Source: Scolanthus callimorphus
Taxonomy: Eukaryota > Cnidaria > Anthozoa > Actiniaria > Edwardsiidae
Assembly (NCBI GenBank): GCA_033964015.1
Contig: CM066913.1
Span: 5,679,169-5,743,168 of the forward strand
DNA length: 64,000 nucleotides
Direction of reading: 5' to 3'
Below are positions 49,194-61,300 of the stretch, one piece after another (within the stretch, counting starts at the first letter, position 1; every line of letters begins with the position of its first letter). The notes beneath the pieces were generated by a model that saw only the letters and a program-made list of their open reading frames with translations, had not been told where the DNA came from and made no database searches. A program made the translations under genes and the position numbers.

Positions 49194-52100
49194 TCAAAGA
49201 CAACGTTTAAGACGAGCCTGCAATCCCTTGAACTTGGCCAGCGTGTTCTGCACTGAGGTGTCACGCGAACAGGTTGACTCTAGCTCGACCAGGTAAGTTG
49301 CACATGCGTCGAAAAGAACTGTAGTGAAGGCAGGTCTACGGGAAAATAGGGATACAAGCAATGTGTGGGCAGATCTACAGATGTAAAGACAGGGTTCGTA
49401 TGCTTTCTGGATGACAAAAATCGAGGGTTTTTCCAGGAGTATTTCAAAATGAATCTCCCCGCTTTACTTCTTTAAGAGAGCAGGCAGTTTTGCCAGCCTG
49501 CCTACACGTGCGACGCGTTACGTGACGCGAGCAATCATTTTTCAGCTTATCCAATCTTTGACGACGTCATCGATGGGATAAGTCGCTCGCCTTCAAAAAC
49601 ATCAAGAATTCGCCGGGGGCGCTCAACCAATAAGAAGCGAGAAAATATGTTGAATGAATAATAATTTGATTGGCTGATTTGGGAGCATGAAATCAGCTGG
49701 TACTTATTTCCGCTATCGTGTTCTGATATTACCCATGATGCACTTAGGAGCACAAAGTCGTCTTGCTTCGTACCTTTCAAATGGCGCCATCAGAGAAGGT
49801 GTGTCTAGGTACTTGGTAAGGAGGTGATACAAGACTACGAGAATATGAAGGGGTTTGTTGATCGTCTGCCAGCATGGGTCCTACGTAGAGTATCAACGTG
49901 GTAAGACTTAGAATGACTTCACTTATTTCAAAAGGGTATCCGCGCACCAAATAAATAAAATAGATAGCTAGAAAAGGGCCTTTTCAACGGTAATACAATA
50001 TAGCGGATCGCATTCACTATGATCCGTCCGTGTTTGATATATTCTTGTGTCTATCTCAAGAGCCTGCTGACGGGGATATGGTTCGTTGTTGGGCTATCTC
50101 TAGAGATATAACACCCCACCAACTAGCTGACTCGAAGATGAAAAGCCTATCTTCGGCAGATTATTGCTCAGTAATTATTTTGGTTCCAAGCTGCATGATA
50201 AAACTGGTGTTGAATCAAGCAGTCTACGTTTGAAAATTTATCTCGCCCATTTGCACCTCCTGTAAACATCACAACTGCCAACGTGTTGTTTGCCTCTAAT
50301 AATATCTACTGTGGTGACAGTTTAAGAGCCCGTGTCAGCCACTCCTTTGTTATTGTTTTCGTTCGATATAAGACGAAATTAAAGTGTAGAAATATCTAAT
50401 CAACATCTAAAAACAAAGTTCCAGATTTGATTTACCAAATTCAATCGAGAAAATTGCTCTATATTCTCTAAATCAGCCGATGGCTCTTTATAGAAACATG
50501 TTACCATGACGCGTGTTAACGTACTACAAGTAACAAATCTAACCTTGGCCTTGAACAGTCTATCATAGATGCCATGGAGGAGTGGGAAAGGGATTCCGAT
50601 TTCTAACATAGTCATGAAAACCCAAGTCGGATCCCATTCCAGCTCGGCACTATACCGTTCAAGTATTAGGATTATAGCGGCTGCAAAATACAATCAATAA
50701 TTCGTTAGATTATTGAAGTCAAAATATTTTTGCGTTGGGGAATTTCATATCTTTCAGTTTCGAACAGCAAGCAGGGAAAGCTGATGCTGAAGGAAGTTTA
50801 CTGGGTAAAAGCAGTTTAAGCCTAAGTGTTACGTAATATAAGTGTTACGTAATATAACAAACACGATCATAAGGATTTCCGAACTTCGAGAAGTAATATT
50901 TCAAAAACGAGTTCAAGTTTATGAATATGCTAATTAAGAACTCAATATCACTAGTGTTTGAAATCGTTTCAAACACTAGTGATTTTCAACTGGTGTTTCA
51001 TTGGGTTTCCAAAGTCATACACCTGACCAAATGCAAGAACCCCATTGGTCTACGCCCTCATGAATAATTAATGAGTTTGAGAAGTGGGTTGAAAAAACGA
51101 GGATGCGCGATTCGAGTTTTTAACCGACTTCGAGGTGTACAAATGAAGAACACTGTCGACTGTTTGATATTTAAGCAATAAAAGTACTTTCCGCGTGCTC
51201 TCTGCTTTCTTACAAACACGAGGGGGATGTTGGAGAACTGATCAAAACTTGAAAGACACGAGCCGAAGGCGAGTGTCTTTCAAGTTTTATCAGTTCGACC
51301 AACATTCCCCGAGTGTTTGTAAGAAACCAGAGAGCACGCAGAAAGTATTTTTATTGCTTTTAGAAAATAACATACACACGCGCGACAGCGTTGCGTGACA
51401 ATCGTGTTTCTCAGGTCTCTTACAAACACGCTTTTAACCAATCAGAATGCGCACATTCAAAATACAACATAGGTTTTATTTTCTAAAGTTTTTTCAAGTG
51501 AAAGAAGGAATAAAATGTAAAATCTATGCAAATTAAGACCACGTATCAAAACCTCCTTGACGCGTATGATCTTCTCTGTTTAATCCGAACCGAAATAGAA
51601 ATTAGAAATGGATTGGAAAGCGCCATTCCACGTAGGATTTCATCCCAACCGGTATGTTTTATACCATTGGACCCTTGATTTGACATTTTCCTTGACAAAT
51701 GGTAAGCACCGAAACACATCGAGCAGACCTACCGAGCGGGAAGTATCTTTCAGAATGCACATACGTCTTTCCCAGGGCTACTATTTTCTTGCTAAGGATG
51801 GCAATCCTGTCACTCGGCAACGAGCTTTGGGAATCTTTAAGCTCTAAAAAAAGCAGTAGGTTACTGTACTATCAGTTGCGATGGTAGCCATGTGTCACAA
51901 GTACTTTCAAGGCTTGCACGAGCCCGTCACCGTTGCTATGGTAGCCATTCAGGGTTGTGGACGGACTACATCAAGGTGAGGGGAGGGGAGGGTACTTTAC
52001 CTTTATCGATAATCTCTCTCCACAAGTCTCTATCAGGGTCGGGTCATAGTGCCCTGCGCAATGGACAATCGCCAGCTTGCACTCGGACAAGGCGAAAACA

Positions 52101-55100
52101 TCTGCATATTCACCGTACAACTGAAAAAAGAAAAGGACAAAATATGTCCCATTCTAGAGTCGCTGAGAGCAGAGCACCATTTTATACAGCTGCTTCAATA
52201 AAGGTTACGCACAATGGCCAGACGTTAACTAGTAACTGGCGTACTCAGACAGTACGCCGATTCTAGACCGCCTTCCCAAACAATTTTGCGGCCTAGGCGT
52301 GTACGCTTCCGGCAACCGTTTTGATCATGAGTCTTTAAGAGCCTGTGTCAGCTGCCATTTTGACAGCATAGCAACATACCAACTCGGAGAAAGCATCCAT
52401 TTCCATCGACTGATTTAGAGAATATAGATCAATTTTCTCGATTGAATTTGGTAAATCAATTTGAAACTTTGTTTTTAGATGTTGATTTAGAGATTTGTAC
52501 ACGTAATTCGTCTTCTTATATCGAACACAAACAATAACAAAGGAGTGGCTGACACGGACTCTTTAAGAGCGTAAGCACTCACACAACAAACATGGGTTAG
52601 GCGACCTCTAGAAAGTGGAAATGGGGTGATAGTCACGGCAAGTAAAAACCAAGTGGTTTTCTGGACTTTAAGCGTTGGGTTGTAGCTAAACTAGGAGACA
52701 TCGAACGAAATGTAACTTGTCTTGCGAACAAACATTTCATTGTGGCCCGACTACGAAATGTGTTGCGCGCGGCAAAGTTTCCCCCGCGTCTAAACCGGGA
52801 AACATGAAGGAAACATCCCGCGCGCCCAAAAAAATCAAATATACAAAAAAAAAACTGGAGAGCCGGCTCGCAGGCTAGCTACAATGTGTAAGCGATAAAC
52901 GTGTTTCAGTTAAGCCAGGCCATTAACAGCTGACCATAGGCATAGCAGTTAACTTACAGCAGTAACATCCATGAGTTTGGAGTCCAGTTGCGCCAAGGAA
53001 TCCTGGATGTGGCCGGAGGGACGCATGGACATCAGACGAGACAGGGCTTTATACAATTGAAGCTGGATACGAGCGACCTGATATAGAATCAAAACAAAGC
53101 TACCATTAACTGGATATAGAGTGAGAGAACAGGCTCATCTACAATGCTTTCTCGACCCCAAGAAAGCTTTGTCTGGTTACAACAACTACGCACTGTGACA
53201 GAATATCTATGGGATGTTCAAAAAGTAGCCGTACCCCCCTATCGAGGAACTCCAAATTTTCAAAAACTGCACTCCCCGGGTTTAACATGAATGGCCCTGT
53301 GGAAATTCTGGGGTAAAATGGATGGCCCTCTGGAAATTCCAGGTTCCTCGATAGGCGGGTAACGGATATAAAATGGCACAGCCCTATCTATATCAATCTC
53401 ACAACGATAAGTATGGAAACACTGTTAAGATATGTCCCCTTTACCTCTAGTTTCTCCTCCAGCTCGTGTAGGAACTCTCCCTCCTTGCTACTGCTGGTGC
53501 GAAGGTTGCTACTCTTTGCACTCATAATCGCACGGGACATGTATTCCAGACGTTGCTCCAGGCTGATGCCAGGACTGAAATAGGAAATTCCAGGACTTAT
53601 TTAAAGCTTTAACTATCCATTATCTATCAATGGGTCTGGATTCAATTTAGACGAAGTACAACTGAGTCGAGGCGAGCATGTCCCGATATTGATCGTTGTC
53701 CCGTTGGGGTGTTCAGGTTACTCTCGCGGAGTCCCTTTCCAAGGCAAGCCGCACCCTCTCAGCTTGGTATTGGGGGGAAGGGGGGAAGGGGGGGGGGGGG
53801 GGGGGGGGGGGGGGTACTTGCGAGTGGCTTTTCTGTATGGAAAACTAAGGAGAATAAAACCTCCTTGGTAAATCCCTTCGGATATGTATGGCAAATATAT
53901 GGCAAACAAGTAGTAATCAAATATTAGTTAAGTGCGTTCGTTCAATTGTGCATTGCGGAAATGCTATTATGCCGCTACAGAGCGTTGTTAGAATAGCAAG
54001 GAAATGTAAAGCTCGGAGTGATTTTCATTTTTTAAGCATCGGTCGCAAAACAGCTTAAGAATCTCTACTACCAGAAGCGAAACTAAACACAACCTCATAT
54101 TTCGCCGCTCGTAAGATTGCTGCGAAACCCGATGGACCGACCAGCAAACCTGTTGTTCAAGTAAGGAAACCTGATGCTAGATCATGGAAGTGGGCTAAGT
54201 AAGTAACGACATTTCGCCGTGAAATTATACCACTGAGAAATCAGATTTGACAGGTATTCTGGTGGCCATGGTGCACTTGCTCAAGCAGTAGTATCCGAGG
54301 AACACGACGTGATTAGAAAGCGTTTGTCGAACTCACGCAATAAGCAATGCTGGTTTCGTCACACCCATACAACCTTGTCTCGATGAAGTGTAAAACTGTT
54401 GTGGTGTTGTGTTAGGCTAACAATGATTCCTCCGAATCCGAAATCAGCACACCACATCAAGTTGGAAAAAATGCCAACTTACCCTTCTTTTTCTGCGAGT
54501 TTTGACAGAATCCTTGCAGCAGCAGAGTAGTTCTTGGTTTTCTCGTAGTATTTCCACAGCAGGTCTAGCATCTTCAGATCGTTTGGATACTGGAGGGCAC
54601 CAACAACATCATGAATATAATAATAAATGAGCCTTCCACAGAATCCTAGAGGTATTTAACATTTTATTTAACATTTCAGGGAAGGGTTTATTGGACTATG
54701 GAGGGTCTGGCGCTTGGAAATTCCAAGGTGGGAGGGGTTAAAAAGGTGACTTTCCAGGAACATTCGATCACAAAATAGATTTCCAGTGCTATTTTGCCAG
54801 AAAAAATGCAAATTCCAAGGAAGGGGGTCCTTTGGAAATTCCAGGGGGGGGATCTGATTCACAGGTGGAAATTCCAGGGAAGGGGTAATTTTAAGGGAGG
54901 TCCTCAACCCCCCTGGTGTGGTTTCAAAGTGCAATCAACCAATCCACTCTACATTTACATGCTTTCAACCAATCACGTGAAAGACTTACCTGTAGAGCCG
55001 CCGATTGCTTGAGATATGCTTCTAAATGAGCAGATTTGATCTGAAGAACAAATCAAAGGAAAATGCATAATGAACACTTTGTGGCGCTCTAGCTGTTTAA

Positions 55101-58100
55101 AGTTCCTTTGTGGTTGTCTGATGTCCTGTTTATATGGACCGAGCCAGTGGTCTAGACCGTGTCTAGTCTGCTTGCTGGGGTGCCTCACCGACAGAACCCA
55201 TAAGTGGCAAGATTTCTACCCTAAGGTGAGGTAAAGTCAGATAGGCTCGATTCTTTGCATAGAGTATCCTTATACAATAAGAAACACAATAGAAATGAGT
55301 ATTTTTTTCTAGTTGATCCGTCTTTAAGATATCAGCTGCTAAAAGTGTATAAGGTTTAATTTAGACTGGGTGTTACAAATGAGCTCATGGGACAAGATTC
55401 CGATATCGGGCACTTTCGTGACAAGATGCTCACATGTTCTTTGTAAACTCTAAACTAATTTAAAGCCTGTAAAATTACAAGTATTATCAAGAAACACATC
55501 AAACTCTGCATACTTGTAGGAGTAAATGCGTTTCAAATGGTTAGATATAAACTTGTGCCGTAATTTCAGTATGTACTGTAAAAATGAAGGTTAAAGAGAT
55601 ATCTGTGACGGCGGCCATTTTAAATCCTTTTGTTATTCATGAGGTTCTTTATCATGAGTTTCTGACGTCTTAGACCCCGGTTACACGGGTCCGGACGAAT
55701 ATTTGACCGGCGAATTCTGGCCCACTTACGGCTTCTGTTCACACGGGTCCGGCGGACTGGACCAATTTTTGCACGCAAAGTGTGCAAGTTTGGGACCTGC
55801 AAAAAACAGGTACAACTTTTGACCGTACGGTTCCGTTTTCGTACCGGACCCGTGTGAACACCGGAACCGTGCAAGTTTTGGCACAGTTCCACGGTAATGG
55901 CCTGGAAACTAGCCCTCTTCAGGCGAGGATACTAAGCTACTATTCAACCTTCAACCATCAGAGAACGAGACTGAAGAGCCATGTTAGTGTTAGTTCAGTT
56001 GCACGGACCCGTGTAAACACCTCTGCAATGTGGAACAAAACTTGCACGGTACCGTGTATACAGGTTTCCAGGTACAAATTCGCCCGGTCAAAAATTCGTC
56101 CGGACCCGTGTAACCGGGGTCTTAAAGTCAAGAATGACATAGACTGTACAGCTTTCCCGGCCTAATGTATAAGTTTTAATGGTCTGGTGTCTCTTCACCG
56201 ACTTCGTTTGAATCATTTAACTAGTAATTTCGAATAAAGAAAAAAAGTTTTGGTATTTTTCTAATTAACTTATAACTTTTTGTTTATGTCAACAAGATCA
56301 CACAAACATATCACAGCAGTAAAATGTCCACATAAGCTGTGTTCAATGCATTGGAGGGATATTTTTTGCCAACGCACGCATTTAGGCAAGCTGTACTTGT
56401 AGTGCTACAGCCTATATCTCTATGTCTTCAGGAGAGGAGGCACAACTCATTTGAATAACAAAGAACTAATATGGCTGCCAACTTCTAATATCGTTTCTGA
56501 CGTTAGAGTGAGTATTAAGAGAGATTTACAGGTAGGAATTTGAAGTGTGTGATTTCTTACAATGATGCAATGTCTGCAATGTTTCGGATACATTTGATCC
56601 TGAATGAGGAATTTACAGTCGTATAAGGTCGCAATTTTTTACAAAGGACATGTGAGCAGCAGGGTAACAAAATGCCTAATATCGGGGTGTTGTCCCACAA
56701 GCCAATCTGTGTGATACGGATCAAATTGAACCTTAGGTATGTACCTGTCTTTCTATGTTATTGCCCTGTGTCCTGCGCGTTGGGTGCTACGACGCGATGT
56801 TTTTCCGGTAGCTGTTCCTAGACTATCCAGTCCGCTCACATCACAACACAAATTTTATAAGGAAAACAGGTGTGATGCAATGGGCCACACCGTGTGGGAT
56901 GGATGACTTGATGGGATGGCTTACCTCCTTCCTGTACGCTAGCAGGAGTTTATTACCCGGAGTGACAAATCTTTCACATGAGGATTGTCGGTCAACACTT
57001 GGTGAATTATGGGTGCTATTTTTAGCATTCTAATTCTTTGTTCTTTTCAACAAATCTTTTAGTCTTTCGCTAAAGACGGCACCATTCTGAAGACGAGACG
57101 ACCCCGTGGAGTGTGCTACTCACCTCTAATAACCTTTCCGTCAAGGCGTTATCATGAGCCACTGGTAAAGAGACACATGCCATAGCTCATCTCCAGATGA
57201 CAACGCTAGAATTAGGGTCTGCTCCATCTACATAGAAAAAAACAGAGTACGTTCTTGATGACCAGGAGTTCAGTACCCGAGTGACGATCTTTCACATTAG
57301 AATTTGTGCTATGTTTAGCATCCTATTCTTTGTTCTTTTAAACAAAATTTTTTCGATGCTCAGTTATCGTCATAAGCCTCGACAATAAAAATATCTGAAA
57401 AATTATTCTCTCGATTATGAATACAAGGGTTTCAGTAGCAAAGGAGATTCTATGAATAGCATTTTTTTAAAGTGCATTGGCAGACAGTCTTAGTTTACCT
57501 TGTCTATGTACTTTTTTATAAACACTCGGGAATGTTGGTCGAACTGATCAAAAACCGAAGACGACTCGTGGCTTTCGAGTTTTTTTTATCAATTCTCCAA
57601 CATAGACCAAATTCGCTAACGATGTTTACATCTTGTTGCTAGTTCCCAATTCAGATCATGTGATGACTCCTTTGGATAGTTCTGCACATACACTCGTACA
57701 CTCAGTCGAGTGAGAAACATTTGAAATTGAACAAACCAAAGGAATCATCACCTGATCACATGAGGTCTATTCCCCTTGTGTTTATAAAAAAAGAACATTG
57801 AAACAGGAAATGCGTGTTATTGCTTAATAATCAACTGCCTCATACTGCGTCCTCGACGACATCACACACTACCCACGACACTTACGTATTTCTCTGCATC
57901 GCCTGGTGTCAATGCATTGGGTCTGGGCCGGTGGTGGGCCAGGCCGTGAGGGTAAACTAGGGGACTGGGACGGGGCTTGACGGACGGCAAGCAGTCTCTG
58001 TAGGCAGTCCAAGATGCACTTGTAGCATTGTTTCCTAAAGATCAGACAAAACGTTATAGACAAAATAGCATGCATCACTCCCTAGTGAGAAAGCCCTTTA

Positions 58101-58279
58101 GTAAGCATAACGTACATAACGAGTCTGTGGTGAAATAGTGTCAGTTTCTACCATCAGTGACAAAAACGGTTGAGAATTTTATGCCCGCAGTCGTCACAGA
58201 TCGCCATACTAGAAAATACTAGATCGCCATACAACAAAGCCTATATAATAGACCACTACCCCTTATCATCCCTTCCCCC

Positions 58280-58313
<34 letters not shown>

Positions 58314-61300
58314 CTCAATGTTGCTTAGTGGTTGGGCTTCAACACTGCTTACGCTCGCTTTTGCAATTCTAACGGAGAAAAGCCTTTCCGAAGGGAATAT
58401 ATCTCCCTTTGTCGCTGATTGTAGCATTATTCTAAGAGTGGTTACTAGTCTTACCTGGCAATCATAGCGTCTTGTCCCTGAACATCTCCGGGGACTCCCC
58501 ATTCTTATAAAAGTGCAAAGCTAACCCCTGAGGGTCCCTCTTGAGAGCGGCGTACAACGCCAACTCCACCACTCCCTGGTAAAAACGAACTAAAAGAAAA
58601 GTATTTTATTTTATTTGCATCTAGAATCTGATCGATGGTTCACAGAGACAAGAATTAGAAACGTGTTTGATACAACAGCGTATCTAAATACCCTCTGTAG
58701 GCAAATTATCTGTCAGTGTCCATCCCACTCCAGCTTGCGGCTGGATGGGCCCATACAACTGTTGTGTTAAACTGCTCCACAATGTATATATATAGCACAC
58801 TTGTGGAGTTTAGTCTTAATAATATATGACAGTTATGGTGTATAAGAATATAAGACAGGAATTTCTAGAATATTGCAGCAGCTATTTTGCTAAACTAACA
58901 AATTGTTACAAAGCATGATTTACCTGATTCAAAGATATTACAAATCAGCTCCAAGTTAATCTGATGTGTCACTTGCCGGTAACACTGAAAAAAGACGGGT
59001 GATTTTTTAAGCATTAAGTTTAGAAAGAAGGGATGTGTATATCCATGTAATACGTCGTGATTTAAAAGAAAAACTACCTCATACAATTCACCCCGTGGTC
59101 AATATTAGTTCGAAAAATCACCCTTTGGTTTGAGAAACAATCCCGCTATATTACAAACAACGAAGGAATTCGGTTATTGGGATTCCTATCTCCCCAGCTC
59201 ACCTGTAGCGCATCCTTGAGTAGATGAGCCTGCTCGGCCTTATTGACAGTTTTCTTTGCCAGCGTCAGTAGCTCCCCAGCCTAAGGCAATGCAAACAAAC
59301 AATCAAATGCTAGCACTTGTATACTGCAAATTAACATACTGCATATGATCAAATACGGTTTACAGTTATGAGGTGTTTGATCTCTAAGATGCGGGCTGTA
59401 ATTTCATACTTCAGTTAACAATCATGAGTGGGATTTTATATCAAAGGGTAGCAAGTTTTGAAGTAAGTTTAACGTCCCCCCATATATGGGTTAGGTGTAG
59501 TGGACCTCGGCTCACCCAAAAAAACGAAAGACGCGGAACACGAGAAATGACGAATCATTTAAACCCACAATGAGCACCCAGGCCTGTAACACAACTCAAG
59601 CAGAAGAGGAAAATCCCAGCGATCATTATGTTGTACCTTGGTGCACACTGCATCGTCACTGCTGTAAAGACCCGAACAAATCTCACGTAGTCTCTCACTA
59701 ATGGCGTCTGTCGAACTGCTGTCATCCAAAACAGTTCATCAGGGCGGATATCAATCCGCTGCAAACCTGTGAGGAGACATGAATGAGCAAATGGAACACG
59801 TGAAGATGGAACAATCTCTCTCAACTTTACAAGGATAAGGATGAACTTACCTCGTGCCCGTGATGATAAGATCTCGAAATTTCAAAAACCTCATTCTATC
59901 TCTGGGGATCTAAAACAGATATATTTGTTAAGCCAGTGACAGATGGGTTTATAAAGCGTGCATGTTTCCAAGGGCTGGTTCACACTTGAACACAAGCGCA
60001 AGATCAAATGTGGAGCGCATCCTCAACAGCAGCCGTTAGAATGCATCAATAAACGGTGTTCAAGCTCGAATTGCGTCGTACTGTTCCTCTTTTTCGAGCT
60101 TTGGCGTCAATTTAGAGCACAAAATTACCTTCTGTTGGATACATTTTACATATAACTAGGAGAGCGCACCCAACTGTGAGTGCAAATGGGAAGCTCAACA
60201 CTTAGCGTTCCAGGCTTCTGTAGTCAACATAAACAAGCTATTATTGTTCATGTACGTGGTACATAAACGCATCACGTGGTATATAAAAAGGTAATCACGC
60301 GATCAATTTAAGACAGCCGCCGGCGGACTGAAAAGGTGTAACGGTCTACTGGGAAGAGTAGTAATAGAGTGCGCGCACGTATGTAACTGACATGGTCCAC
60401 TGATCTTATATTCATACAGGAGGAGCTTACATGATCCATTCTGGCAATTGTTGCTTCAAAGTTGTGGTCACAGATGAGTTGCCATAGACCCAAGGTTTCA
60501 CAACATCTGTCTATCAAGTGCTTCAGATTGGCCAGGGCGCTCCTTTCGGCGATATACGCTTCAGTTGTTGCTATGAAAAAGAAAAAAAACGAAAAAAAGT
60601 AAACGTAAGTAAACGTAAAGCAAAAGTAATATTTAACATAGTGAAACTTTCTTTCTACCGACTCCAAGACCCACTTTCAATAAAATACACCACAATTACT
60701 ACTACAAACCAGCCCGAATTGTCAAGTATAACGTACTTTAGTGATTTTAGTGGTTTACCTTGATGTGAACGTTGAAGAAGGGATTGCCCCCTGTCAGAGT
60801 CATATGTGGAAACCTGAACAAATAAAACACAATATTAAAATCGAACCAGATTATCCCGCAGTTTGACCCAAAATCAACAGCAACAAAACTCGTTATATCC
60901 ATACCCTGTATCGTACGGTGCCACGAATTGTAGATTGCCCTCCATCCATGTCTGCAGCTCACGGAGCTTCGCCAAGAACCAAGCCAGCTGCTCGCTGTTA
61001 AATCTGCTCTTGTATATTATGGGTGGCTATAAGTACAGCAAGGAAAAGGAAAAAAGAAGAGAAAAAGAGAAGATGTTGTGACGAGAATGCACACAGGAGA
61101 GCATGCTCTGAGACCCTACAGTGTCCTTTACGGAAGGAAATAGCGGCTGGATCGTCAAGCATGACAGGTGGTGTGGCACTGGGTTGTTACAGTTATATAT
61201 TATTAAGCATCGATATCTCTACCCTCCTTTGCAAGGGTCGCAAACCGATACATAATTGTACCATGTGTTGTGTAGAACTCTTACTTGTGGGTTGCCTGGT

